Shown here: positions 1-11,857 of the stretch, one piece after another
Layout: each line of letters opens with the position of its first letter
How positions within the stretch are numbered: the stretch's first letter is position 1
Source: Xylaria sp. FL1777
Taxonomy: Eukaryota; Ascomycota; Sordariomycetes; Xylariales; Xylariaceae
Direction: 5' to 3'
DNA: 60,084 nt
Assembly (NCBI GenBank): GCA_022578965.1
Contig: MU400744.1
Coordinates: 1-60,084, forward strand
The notes under the pieces: model-generated
Database searches by the model: none
Told to the model about the DNA's origin: nothing
The model's input: the letters and a program-made list of their open reading frames with translations, nothing else
Program-made: the position numbers and the translations under genes

Positions 1-85
<85 letters not shown>
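1..85. repeat. C homopolymer at window start
   Basis: After a single A, positions 2-85 are an unbroken run of 84 C, followed by a T/C-rich stretch and then ordinary sequence. It is not a fungal telomere repeat (no CCCTAA units). It may be an assembly or read-end artefact at a contig end, or a genuine homopolymer; the sequence alone cannot decide. Confidence 0.95.
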
Positions 86-3047
86 ATCTTTTTTTTCTTC
101 TTCTCTTGAATTCTTCGCTTCGGCGTCCTGGTCGAGGTTGAGAGGTTCTTTGGGGGAGGGGGGCTGTCAAAAACACGGAAACAGGTCTTGCGGTGGGCTA
201 ACCTTGTTTTGATTTTTAAAACTTGTATCCGGCGACTTATTTTGCGGTAAAGACAAAGTCTGGCAAGGAGTCCGAGTTCTTGATGTGTGCGCACACGCGT
301 TGTCTTTTTTCCTGTGTTTTTGTTTTTGGCTTGTTCTTTTAACCCCCTGTTACTTTATGGCCTTCGGTTGAGTAAAAAACCCCATACTTGATGGTTTTGG
401 AGGGCATCGTTAACAGACGATTTGGAAAGAAGTTGTAACTATAACTGAGGTTGTTATTTACGCCGGGATTCTCGTCACTCCTTCTTCAGGTGGACCTTTT
501 TCCTTCCGAGTTGCTCAAGTTGCACGAGCTCGAGAACTAGAAAGATGCCTAATTAAGTAAATAAATTAAAAGATTCAAAGCAACACTCTAGCTAGAAAAT
601 CCCCGACTTAAACCAGTGTCTTGAAGCTCTACGATATATGCTCAACAGCTGCATGCCCGTGTAAGGATTTGTCAACTCAGCATTCAGGCTCTTTTCGAAA
701 AGCTTCCCGAAACGCAACCCACCGGGGCGCCTAGGTACCAAGCACCAAACAAAGAGAGAGAGATAACTTGGCAACCGGCCAATAGCACATGACAGTACGG
801 GCAGTTGCGTCAGCTCGCTACCAGGAAACATCGGGGCCCAGCCTAACTCGTAGACTGTTGTGGGTTATTTTCCACCAAAGACATTCGCCGAGTCCTACGG
901 TGGTCGATGTAACGGTCCCTCCCCCTCGCGTCAGACTATTACCAATGCTTTTTCAGCAACAGAAATAACGGCGTCTTTATCTCTTCGATGGATACGTAAG
1001 ATAGGAAGAGGTAACGTAACTGGATTTCGGAATATGCTTACTTGGGCGAAGCTGGACGTGTTGAGCGTTCACGGTATGAACGGGGCTAGTCGTACCGCGA
1101 AAAGGGACGGGGTTTGACTGTTTCTTGTTTTCTATTCGATGATGATGTCCCACTCAAAATTGTCCGATAAATTAAATAAGTTCTTTTATGTCCGAGACAT
1201 AGATCACTCCAGGCCCCGAGGACTGCTTAAGATCTATATATTCTAGTCTCCACGTTTCTATGGTGACGAATGCTTCTCGGCACCGACCACGGCTTTAATT
1301 TCCTAAATCCTTATGAGGGCGTCTTACGAAACACGGCTCCCATTTCCCGCAAGATATCGTGAGATATGAAAACCGCAAGTTGCTCAGCTGAAAATCTCTG
1401 CCAGAATGTTAAGCTGGTCCAGTGTTCGCAAGAGTGAGCCCTGACTGATCAGCAGCAACGTTGCGATCTAAAGCAACATACCTGCATGCTATTCATTGTG
1501 TATCTATTATATGGAGGCGTACAGTCTCAGGGATTCTTCAAGTGTGACACAAAATTTATACTGTAGACACCGGGAGGCAATAACTCGAGGCAAAATGGGT
1601 CGCGGAAGAGCTTTTATCGCCACAGCGTTGTTTTATGAGGCATGTATTTAGCTTTATTGGTTACAGAGCTGTCTCCAATGAAACGTAGTCTCTTCGGAGA
1701 TCTCTGGCCAAAATAGGTAAAAACATGCGGAAAGTCTACTACTGGATGTACTGGATAGTCTTCATGTCAATAAGAAACGACGGCCATATGAAAAGTAGGT
1801 AGACTGATCCTTAACTAGGCTAGTTTGTCCATGTCTATATACAGTCTATATATCTACCAGGCAATATTATGAGATGTGATACCTAGTAACATATTACATA
1901 TATGCAGAACTGTATAATGGTAAAACCGAGAGGGAGAAGATACTATTTAACAGCGACAAATACCTTTCAGAGTCTCCCTACGAATGTTTCATGTCTTGAC
2001 ATATGTGTTTGAAACATTTTAAGTTCGTGATTAGAAATGTTGAACAAATGATTTTACGACCTCGATACATGAACACTGATCGACTTACAATGAATAGGGT
2101 TTCCTGTGGCCCGCCATAATGAATTTTTGTTAGATATTTTTCTAAACTGGCCATTATCTATGTCTTCGTTACTACGTCACGAGCATCGAGTACACTATTG
2201 CATCAACAAGCCATATTCGTGACTACTTTCCATAGAACAAATAGAGTGTGTTTAGTCGAAATCTACTAACATAAACCCTGGGAGTCTAGTACAGGACTCT
2301 GTATTCATAATACTTATACTTACCTGGACTTCAACTTCAAAACGGTGATAATAAAATGTACCACCCCTACTTAATTCACGAATAACACTGGGAACAATAT
2401 CCTATCTTGAATTTCTCTTGCTAAGCGCTCTCTTCAAATATAATTCTAGTCCCTTTCTTACTTACATAGTATTGTAAAAACAATCCACTTCCTACATACT
2501 ATGTGCTATGCGTAGTATACCGGTAAATCGAATCACTTGATTGGATACATATCTGTACCAGGAGGCAAACTGTGCATTCCTTTCGTTCTTACGTAGTCGG
2601 CATATGAATCAATAAATGACTGCATATGTCTCTGCTTACGTGAGGTGTTCTCTTTTGTTATCTTCCTAACTGTAACTCTGCAACTGGCATCCAGGATTGA
2701 GTTGCGGCAGGTAGTTGATTCCTTAGGTTGCATTATTACTTATTTTTGGGTACTTAGAGACCAGACAGCTTCAAAAAAACTGCAGTACATACATAGGTAG
2801 GTAGTAGGTACCTACCTAGGTAGGTAAGCTGCTCTAAGTAGAGTCCCACCGATTGAGGGGTTGTAGACCCAATAGCTCTGATAAGCTGCATACTTGAGCC
2901 CCAACCTTCCAATCTACCTAACCCATTTCATCAGTAGCAAACAAACAAATGCGTGTATCAACTTGAACAGCACAGGCTTGCGGTCCGAAAAACCAATTTC
3001 CGTTACTATAAGCATATGCTAGAGGCCATTTGTCCCAGGCTTCAAGA
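86..3047. other. Intergenic, no supported gene
   Basis: About 3 kb without a coding region I can support. The few open frames (for example near 592-831 and 860-1117) are short, begin without a good start context and match no family I know. The stretch from about 1500 to 2500 is AT-leaning and stop-rich. A GTAGGT/ACCTAC palindrome cluster lies at 2794-2827 and is listed separately. Confidence 0.6.
2794..2827. repeat. GTAGGT / ACCTAC palindromic cluster
   Basis: Tandem GTAGGT units run into a perfect 18-bp palindrome, TACCTACCTAGGTAGGTA, at 2809-2826. Shorter pieces of the same motif recur in other intergenic stretches of the window (about 5757-5785, 14775-14787 and 43480). It sits about 220 bp upstream of the cap-scavenger gene. 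It could be a simple low-complexity repeat or a factor-binding site; nothing in the sequence decides between these. Confidence 0.7.
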
Positions 3048-4136
3048 ATGGCTACTACCGAAGAGAGCAAGCGTCGCGCCGAGGCGCTAGTTCCCAAGTT
3101 TCAGTTCGAACGCATCTTGAATCAAGGTAAGCTGCAGTGGATGCTCCTTGAACACATCCCAAGTTTCTCTTGCCTGATTTCCCTGCCTGATCTACTTGCA
3201 GAGCGAAGCTGATGCGTCGTAGACGACGCGGGTCGACGCATCACCCTCTACGGCCAGGTGGACTCGCAGCCTGCCCTTCTGATTCTCCAGCGAGCTCCCT
3301 TCCCCGATGCACCCGAATATCTCTCCGCCCTACCTGCCAATCTACGTAGCCTAACAAATTTGGGAAATAATGATATTTACGCCTGGTTTCTGGGTTCTGG
3401 GGGGCCGATACTGGAACAAGACGAGAAGGACAAGTTTGCCGACTTCAAAATCGACCTCATTTGCCCTTGTACCGAAAAGCATATTAAAAAGCATAGTCGA
3501 CAAGGATTTCGCTTCGTGACCGAGACACCCGAGATATACCGCGATAAGGTGCGACCATTCATGCTGGCGAATCGTGAAGAGGGTCGTCTGAATTGGATAT
3601 ACAACATTATTGAGGGACGCAAGGAAGTGGAGGACGTGATCTATAGGACACCACTGGGACGGGATGGCGATGAGGGCTTCCTACTACTGCCGAATTTGCA
3701 CTGGGACCGGAAGACCATTGATGCATTGCATTTGCTAGGAGTCGTCGAGCGGCGGGATCTTTGGAGTCTGCGGGACCTGAAGAAGAAGCATCTCCCCTGG
3801 CTCAGACACATGAGAGCCAAGCTGATTGACGCAACAGTCAAGACGTACCCACAAATCGAAGAGGATCAGCTTAAGCTGTTCTGCCACTACCAGCCGACAT
3901 ACTACCATCTCCACATTCACGTCGTCCACGTCATGTTGGAAGTGAACGCGACACAGTCGGTGGGTAAAGCCATCGGCATGGATAGTATTATTGAGCAGCT
4001 CGAGAATATGGCAGGGGGCGAGGAGACAGGCATGGAAAGTATTTCGATAAGTTATACGGTAGGTGAAGCGGCGGATTTGTGGACGGATATATTTGAACCC
4101 CTTAAGAAGAACGATAGAGCTTCTCTATCGCAATAA
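3048..4136 (+). CDS. DCS1: Scavenger mRNA-decapping enzyme (DcpS / HIT family)
   Basis: Cap scavenger of the HIT pyrophosphatase family. It hydrolyses the m7GpppN left after 3'-5' mRNA decay to m7GMP plus NDP, in nucleus and cytoplasm. Two exons: 3048-3126 and 3223-4136, with a 96-bp intron (donor GTAAGC, acceptor CGTAG), giving 330 residues, close to the usual 300-340. The earlier AG at 3200-3201 would run into a TGA, so the later acceptor is required. The splice joins FERILNQ to DDAGRRITLYG, the expected N-terminal DcpS strand. The C-terminal half has the DcpS block HLHWDRKT-like (here NLHWDRKT) and the catalytic histidine triad in YHLHIHVVHV around residues 257-266. ATG 3048 is chosen because the frame upstream has only a TTG. 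Downstream it converges with the GILT gene, 127 bp between stops. Confidence 0.9.
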
Positions 4137-4263
4137 CCAGGTCGTTAACCGATGGTCCACTGGGGCAGTCTTTCCACTTCCCGTCATCGCGAACGCAGTA
4201 TATCTCGTCATTCAGGCGGACTGTGCAGCTCGTTTTCACGCCCAGCTATAGTGCAAATTCAAG

Positions 4264-5072
4264 TTAGTGACTCATGTGATGCGTTTTGAGGACTGGGATC
4301 ACACGTACACTGGCAGACCTCTCGACGCTTTCGCGTAACAGGCTCATGCCATGAGCGCCATCGTCTCTAGCAGCGCAATCATTAAGCTTCTCGAAATCGA
4401 CGGCATGTTCTAGCGCGCAATCTTCCACTAGTTCGCGTTGGGGAATTGCGTGATAATCCTTAGTCAAGCACATAGTGAAACCCAGCCATATCTTGGGGTC
4501 CGGATACAACTGGTGAGCACATAGCTCGAGGATGTTGCCCATGCACTCTCCGGGGCCGTGTTTGCATTCGACGCCGTCGTTTTCAGTTGGAGTTCCGATA
4601 TAAGTGAGTGTGAAGTTAACCTTCTCGTGTACTTGGATCATGGTTGGGAGGAGCAACTCCTTAAGACAATCCCTGGTGTCCGGACACTTGCTTATTATGT
4701 GAGCCTCAAGGGGGACTAACCCCCCGGCTGTGGTAGGTACGACATGTTGAGCGGTGTTTCCCACGACGGGAGGATCGGAGGCTGGGACGGATTCGAAATG
4801 TGGCGATGGCAACGTGCCCATGAACGATGTGAAAAAGCCAAAAGCGTACAGTCCGTAGATAGTTAAAGCAGTAAGAGAGAGTAACAAAAGCGGTCGATGT
4901 CGACGGCGAGTTCGGTTCCGTACCGACCGTTTATCCTCCACTACAAATAACACGAGTTAGTAACTGCTGCTGTTCACTGCGGCAACTTGAATGCGATGGT
5001 AGCTGGTAGCCAGCCTGAGCGACAAATGACTGGGTGCTACTCACTGACGGGGAGGACGATTCTGGCAGCCAT
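4264..5072 (-). CDS. GILT-family thiol reductase, membrane-anchored
   Basis: Gamma-interferon-inducible lysosomal thiol reductase family. Known members reduce disulfides in acidic compartments; the fungal role is not established. Two exons: 5072-5045 (28 nt, beginning MAARIVLPV) and 4940-4264, separated by a 104-bp intron with donor GTGAGT, branch TTACTAAC and acceptor TTTGTAG. The product is 234 residues. Without exon 1 there is no ATG for the long frame, only a GTG. A basic N-terminus (RNRTRRRHR) is followed by a hydrophobic segment at about residues 28-50, probably a type II signal anchor. The GILT signature is clear (CKHGPGECMGN followed by a C), with an upstream redox pair in the form SKCPDTRDC. 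The wider-spaced C-x5-C rather than CxxC is what I expect in fungal members, but I did not verify this. Confidence 0.85.
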
Positions 5073-6633
5073 ATTGGTCCGATTTATGACGTGGATTAGA
5101 GCAGACTAAGAGTTTCGGAGACTGTTATATGCAAAATTCAATATTTACACATCATACGTGTAATGCAAAGAAACGAAGCGAAGCCGCCGGCGCGAAGCGA
5201 AGCGAAGCTGAGGCGAAGCTGATGCGATGGGAATGAGAACGATAAAGAGCAGGAATGACAAAGTAGTCTGCTGATGATAGGTAACATGACGAAGGATGAA
5301 TGGATTACTACTACAGTGTGGCGCCAGTAGCTGGGTTGTCAGTGGACAGCGATCCCCATTAGTTCCGGGTAGGAACCTAGCTGCTACCTACAAGTCGCCA
5401 GCCAGTCAGGAGTTGCTGGTGCAGCTGACATGACCTAGTAGGGCAGGTCCTATTGCCCGTTTACTGTATATGTAGGTTAGAAACAGCCAAAGCTCTATTA
5501 TCTACTTGAAAGACCAACCCAACGACCAAATAAAAGGCAGAAAACAAGCTGAGAGTTGAATAAACTAAGAATATTATTAGGATAATATAACTATTTTAAT
5601 TTTTAGAATTATTTTCTTTAGTTGATTGGCGAGGTTTTAGGTGGTAGACTTCAAGGTCGTTTTGCATTTGATCCATGTAGGTGTTAACGAGCTGCCGTAT
5701 AGGTAGGAGGAGGTTCAGGGCGTTATTTATAGGTTGTAGGTAAAGAGTAAGTACATATGTAGGTATGCTAGAGTACCTACCTGTAGGGGCATTGCTAGGT
5801 TGTGACGGGTGGCTGAAATTGCCCGACGCACACTGCAACCCCATTCCGTGGGAGTGTTTGCAGCAAACAAAGCTGATTCGTGCCCCTGCATATTGTCTGT
5901 GTGTATACCTAGTTGTCGATAGCGATATCCAATACCGGTACCTGTATCTTCGGTCGATACAAGCTACAGAGGTGAACACCCCAAGCATGTTACCTAGGTC
6001 AGTACTTTGCTGCTCTTTAATATATCACTTCATGCAACCATTCCGACGATTCTGTTTGCATCGTGCATAGAACCAACATTTCACGCTGGCCGGTTATATG
6101 GTGAAGAAGAAGGCACCGAAACATTTCTAAGAAATACTCCCTATGCTACCTACCTAATGCACACACAAGCACAACATAGTGTTTGTTTGCTCGGTATAAA
6201 CTATACGCAAGTACTTACTTGGTAAGTATTAGGTATACAATAGCCTCAGGTGATCTGACCTGGGGTCCCTTACTAGCTTCCCCACGTCAATCAGGGTCTC
6301 GCGCCATCTTCCCTGCAACTGCAACGTTTCCAGAGTCGGCAATTCTCTCCTGCTACATCTGCATTGTCACTACAGTAAGTACATCTGCACATAAGCACAT
6401 CACAACACTACCTATCTCATTGTACACTATCTTCGCCCAATGCATATATAACCATCGTGACGGCCGGCTACCTACCACGGTCATGGTCTAGCTGCTGGGA
6501 CAAGACCAATCGAACCAGCAAAGCCGAGGCTGAGTTGTTTATTCTTTAGGACTAGTTCGGATCTAGAACGAACACCTTGTCTTCGTCACCCCTTAAGGAC
6601 GCGCCGCATATATGTACATTATATGGGAAGCGG
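5073..6633. other. Intergenic with GCGAAGC-type short repeats
   Basis: No gene supported. Positions about 5168-5226 contain imperfect tandem copies of a CGAAG/GCGAAGC motif (GAAACGAAGCGAAGC, then GCGAAGCGAAGCGAAGC and further copies). Overlapping open frames between 5596 and 6491 exist on both strands, but they lack family resemblance and sit in repetitive TACCTA-rich sequence. Confidence 0.6.
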
Positions 6634-8380
6634 ATGGCACAGGGCAAGGTATCAGCGGACACTATGGCGACTCCCGCTCAGATGACGCCTGAGCTGGAAC
6701 ACTTCCTCAGGCCCATGCATATCGATGGGACCAAAGCTCACGTGCTCGCGCATGAGCTGTATCAGACCTTCCAGCACCTTGCTGCTGAATCCTTGACGCA
6801 ATTCCTGCCAACCCCTATATCCGAATCCATCTTACGCCCGACGGGGGGACGCGAGAGAGGACGGTATGTTCTATATTGATATCAGACCTAGCTTGCTTCT
6901 TGAGCTTCAAATCGCTGACCATCTTGCCAGGTATCTCGCAATAGACATGTATGTCGTACAATATACCTAAATATTCCACAAATCTTGTGCGCTGACCTTT
7001 AAAAGTGGCGGCACGAACTTACGGGTTGGGTTCATCGAACTCTTGGGTAGCGAGAGTGCCCCCATCACTAATGGACTCACCTCGCCCGAGATCCATTCCG
7101 ATCATCGGACGCCGTCTAATCTTCGCCGAGTTTTGGAGAAGTCATGGCCAATCCAAGAGACACTCAAGAACGAGAACCCGGACTCCTTGTTTGCCTGGAT
7201 TGGCAGTTGCATTGCCCAGGTCGTGGGAGAGGGAGTCGAGGCTTTTAATTTGGAACTAGACAGTGAGCTTCCGATGGGCGTCACTTTTAGCTTCCCCATT
7301 GTGCAGAATACGTTGTCGGATGCCATTATTATGGCCATGGGTAAGGGCTTCGCCATTACCTCCAAGCTGGATCTTGGAACCCTTCTAGTTAATGGGTACG
7401 AAAAATCAAAACCGTCTGGCCTCCCGCACATCAAAGTCACGGCGATACTAAATGATGCGGTCGCCACTTTGGTTTCGTTCATTTACCAGTTTCAAGAGGA
7501 TCATAGCCATAAGGCGGTTATGGGATTTATATGTGGAACAGGTACCAATGCGACAATTCCCCTAAGACAAAGCACCCTCAACCCCCAAAAGTTACCCAAA
7601 AAGATAACAGTACAGGCCGAAGACGAGATTACGGATGTTAAAGTGGCTGTCAATACCGAATGGAGTATCAACGGCTCTGCTGTGCCTCTACGAAATCTTG
7701 GGTTGATTAGCAAATGGGACATTCAGCTCGATGCTGAGGGAGAAGTTCCTGGTTTCCAACCCTTCGAATACATGACGTCGGGAAGATATCTAGGTGAACT
7801 GGCGCGTCTCATGTTCCTGGACTACGCGAAGTCCCACCTCGGCCTGTCGGAGGAAAACCTGCCTACGCAGTTGTTGCATCGATTTGGACTTGCAACAACT
7901 TTTCTCAGTCATTACCAGCCACCGTACCCGCCCACCTTACTACGCAAGCTTGAAGTTGAATTTCCACCAACTACTTCTCAGCTACCTATTGAATGGAGTG
8001 AGGAGAGCGCAATGGCCTTATATCATATTGCCAAAGCTATCGAAGTTAGGGCCGCAGCACTCGTTGCCGCCGCTATTATAGGACTGCTGGCCTGTGCTGA
8101 GGACATACCACTCTCAAAGTCAATGGAAGACAAGACCGACCGACCACTAACAAATGGGAACGGCGACAAGATGAATCTAGTGGTAGGGTACACTGGTGGG
8201 TGTATTGTCCACTTCCAGAACTACCTGTCGGACTGCCAATCGTTCTTGGATTCGATCATTGAGACGGAGTTCGGAGGTTACACCCCTGTCCGAGTGACAC
8301 TGAGCCCCTGTCACGACGGTGGTATAACGGGTGCTGGTGTCCTGTGCGGCGCTTCGCAAACAAAATCGAAAGATGTGTAA
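6634..8380 (+). CDS. Hexokinase-family protein, divergent (possibly non-catalytic)
   Basis: Hexokinase fold, about 540 residues. Three exons: 6634-6863, an 18-nt microexon 6931-6948, and 7006-8380. Phases close exactly to give GRYLAIDIGGTNLRVGF, the phosphate-1 motif. ATG 6664 (10 codons downstream) is an alternative start. Conserved: the NxTLVS-flanked catalytic Asp (ILNDAVATL), phosphate-2 GTGTNA, NTEW and the SGRYLGE helix. Degenerate: the sugar-binding block reads SFPIVQ...MGKGF, where active enzymes have W-T-K-G-F (Thr lost, Lys kept). NDTxG is NDAVA, and the adenosine motif reads GYTGG rather than GxDGS. Aspergillus has hexokinase-like proteins (HxkC, XprF) that lost glucose phosphorylation and act in regulation; a similar role is inferred here. 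Catalytic activity on another hexose is not excluded. Confidence 0.8.
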
Positions 8381-9050
8381 GATATGTCATGCGTCTCATT
8401 GTGTGGTTGGATTGTACGATGTCATGACGAATGGATACCCCAATGCGCGAAATAGAAACAATAGATGAGCCACAAGACTCCAGTTTCCATAGCTTTCATG
8501 ACATAGAGGAGTGTAATCTCTGTGGAAGTAATATAATCGGAGATATATTCAAGCCAGTTTCTAGATATGACAAATCGATCGTTGTTTGTGCTCCTAGTAT
8601 TCGTTGCGTCCGGGTCTCATTTGGTAGAGTACGTGTACTAGGGATGCTTCATGCAGCTCCAGCCAATGTCTACAGAGAGTGAAGATAGTTAGGTTAAGTT
8701 ACATTAATGTGGGGTTGGTAAGATGATCTTTACTTCACTCTATGTGGTTGGGCAACCAACACTGATTGAGTGTAACAAAGACGAAAGGGAGGCAGTTGTT
8801 AACTAGATAGCAGCTTTATCTCTCATGTTTATATCAAAACCAAAAGAACAAAAAAACAAAGAATCAGGTAGTGTGGCTGAAGGCTGATGCTACACAGCAT
8901 AGGCTAACTCGGAATATCCTCTAAGCCCGTCCAACATCCCTTGACACCATCCCTTGCCACAGCCTCGCCATCCCTTATTCTCGTAGCGTGTAATATTTAA
9001 TTCACTCGCTGCCCCGAAATCTTCGAGAGAGGGAGATATCTGTCAACACC
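8381..9050. other. Intergenic (3' and 5' flanks)
   Basis: About 670 bp between the hexokinase-like gene and the MFS gene. An 83-codon open frame at 8431-8682 has no recognisable motif. I see no other feature. Confidence 0.6.
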
Positions 9051-11621
9051 ATGTCACATAATAAAAATCGGGCCGGAGAGGCTCAAGGCCCCAACGAGGA
9101 GCCGGATGAACACACTGCCCTCCTCCAATCCGCGCAACCAGCGCGCTACGAGACAGTCAGGCCAGGCGCCGACAGCCCAGAAGATGCAGAGCAAGACAGC
9201 ACGGAGCGCGACTTGCTGCTTGCACCGGCACCGCTTGCTCCAGGACCGCTCAAGCCGGTGCCGCCGGAGGGTATACGCGATGAAGAAGACGAGGACCTAG
9301 AAGCGGCCGGAGCCTCGTCGACGCCTGACGCGGCGGACGGCGAGGGCGAACGGCCGAGCTTCCTCATCGACACGCAGCCGCGGCGCTTCCGCATCGTCTT
9401 CGCGGGCATCATGCTGACGTACTTCATCGCCAACTTCGACGGCACCATCATGGCCTCGTCGCACCCCGTCATCACGTCGCACTTTCACGCGTCGAACAGT
9501 AAGTGATGTCCCCCCCCCCCCTTCCCGTGGAATCCATCAGCTGGTCACTTGGCATGATCTATTCCAATCATTGAAATCGAGAACGCGATATATCGCGTTT
9601 CAACTAGACTGGGGGGTTTATCCTAGAAGCCATCCCCCCCCCCCTCCCTCTCTCTCTCTCTCTCTCATGCGCTCGAAATGGAGAATGAATTCTAACGCCT
9701 CCCCCGCAGTGGCGTCTTGGCTTACGACGGCCTTCCTGCTGACCGCGACGGCCTGCCAGCCGCTCGTCGGCAGCCTGTCGGACACGGTCGGGCGCAAGCC
9801 GCTGTACCTCTTCACCATGGCCGTGTTCGCGGGCGCCACGGCCTGGTGCGCGCTCGCGCCGTCCATCGGGAGCTTGATTGCCGCGCGCGCCGTGTGCGGC
9901 GTCGGCGCCGGCGGCATGATGACGCTGGGCTCGATCTCTATTAGCGATTGTGTGCCGATTGAGTAGGTTTACTTTCCCCCTCTGCCACTCCCTATTCCGT
10001 ATCCTTGCTCCCTCTTAGGAATTAATGGTGAATGTTGTATGTGTTTTATGGATAGCATCGGCAATAGACGATGTCAAAAAAAAAAAAAAAGACTCATACC
10101 CTCCATTTAACTACTAGATTATGCTATCAAAGTATCTCTTAAGCTTACTCCTCTTCCTAGGCGACGGGGCACCTACCAAAGCATCATCAACGCCATCTAC
10201 GGGGTAGCAGCGGCATCGGGTGCCGCATTCGGCGGCGTCCTCGCCGATACGCTGGGCTGGCGCTGGGAATTCGGCGTCCAGCTGGTTCCCCTGATCCTCT
10301 GTCTTATCACCGCTTTCTTCAGCATGCCGGCCGATCTGGGCCGGCATAAAGAGAGGAAGAAGCAGACGCTCTTTCAGGCCCTGCGCGGGTTCGACTTCAA
10401 GGGCTCGGTGCTGTTGACTTCGTCGACTACGTTTCTGATCTTGGGACTGGTGAGTGGGCATCTATCTCCTGTTTAGCTCGGTGTGCATTCTTGTGTTTGA
10501 TATATTTATGCTGACGATGGGTATTCGCATCGTAGAATCTCGGTGGTAATGTCCTGTCATGTAAGTCTTAGGCCTATCTTCTTCATTTCATACGTGTGCG
10601 GCCAAACATGTCACGAGCTTGAAGACTGACACATCTGCAGGGTCCCATCCATTCATCATCTCCTCACTAGCCTTATTCGCCGTATGCTTCCCAACATGTC
10701 TCTACGTCGAGAGCCGTGCCGAACGCCCCATCATGCCCCTCGTCCTCCTCCACAGTACGCCGCGAGCCAACATGATATTCTCGAATTTCATGGCTTCCTT
10801 CCTCTTAAACGCCATCCTATTCAACGCGTGAGTTTCTAGCCCAGTCATTCCATCCCATCTACGCGGCTACATCTACGCGGCTAGCTAGCTTTCTAGACAA
10901 AACTCCGTGCTGCCCTGGTTTTATATTTGAATTAAGATTAGCTAACCCTCACCCCCCCAGACCCCTCTTCTTCCGCGCCGTCCTCCTGAGATCCGCCACG
11001 CAATCCGGGCTGTACCTGATGGTGCCGACGATCGCGGCGTCGATCACGGGCACGGCGACGGGGGTGCTGATCACGCGGACGGGCCGCCTGAAGTGGCCCC
11101 TGATGACAGGCTCGATCCTGTTCCTCCTCGGCACCGTCCTGCTGTGCTTTATGCGCCGCGGCTGGCCGACGTGGGCCTACCTCCTCAGCCTTGTGCCGGC
11201 GGCCGTGGGCCAGGGGTTCCAGTTCCCGGGGACGGTGCTCGGGGTGCTCGCGGCGTCGACGCAGCGCGAGCAGGCCGTCGTCACCAGCACGTTGCAGCTC
11301 TGGCGCGCGCTCGGCAGCGTCTTCGGCGTCGCCTGCTCTAGCCTCGTCTTCCAGAACGCGCTCCTGCGGTACCTCATCGCGTATATTTCCCTCCCTGGCG
11401 ACGGCGATCGTGACGGCGTGGAGTGGAAGAGACAGTTTATCGAGCGCGTTCGCAGTAGTATTGAGGCTGTGGCCGAGCTGCCTGATGGACAGGCGAAGAA
11501 CGAGGTCATCATGAGCTATGCGGCTGCTTGCCGGGCCACGTTCTTGGTTTGTCTGATCGTCGCGTTTGTGAGCGTGTTATTGATTTTGCCTATTCGATTA
11601 CCACGCCTAGGTAAGAAATAG
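9051..11621 (+). CDS. MFS transporter, vacuolar basic amino acid (Vba-like) / DHA2 type
   Basis: Major facilitator; the closest match I recognise is the Vba/Fnx group, which moves basic amino acids into the vacuole. A drug-efflux role cannot be excluded. Six exons: 9051-9498, 9710-9962, 10161-10449, a 25-nt microexon 10536-10560, 10641-10827, and 10961-11621. Phases agree at every junction and give 620 residues. An N-terminal cytosolic tail of about 100 residues is rich in E, D, A and P and carries a DEHTALL-type acidic dileucine (EEPDEHTALL), a plausible vacuolar sorting signal. TM1 holds the family motif NFDGTIMASSHPVI. Motif A is GSLSDTVGRKPLY, and the WRW-E-F after TM6 is present. Introns 1 and 2 are unusually long (211 and 198 bp), with C, CT and A tracts. 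Confidence 0.85.
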
Positions 11622-11857
11622 ACAGAAGAAATTTTAGAAAAGGGATATAGACAAAGCTAGCTAGCTAGCTAAACGCCGACCTCGACTAGATAGTGTACAC
11701 GTAGTTATTGCGATTAAGGGAACGGTGTGAATTCTGAGCTAAGAGGCGCCCTGGGTATCTGAGTCTGTTTGTTATTTCGTTTTCACGAGACCACGATCGT
11801 ACAAGTTGTCAATTATCATACAGTTCTTTTCCCATGTTCCGAATAATATAATATCCA

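Noticed and set aside
1..85. Possible telomere
   Set aside because: Pure C without TTAGGG/CCCTAA units.
5596..6491. Overlapping open frames of about 100-130 codons on both strands
   Set aside because: Repetitive TACCTA-rich sequence, no homology, no splice logic linking them.
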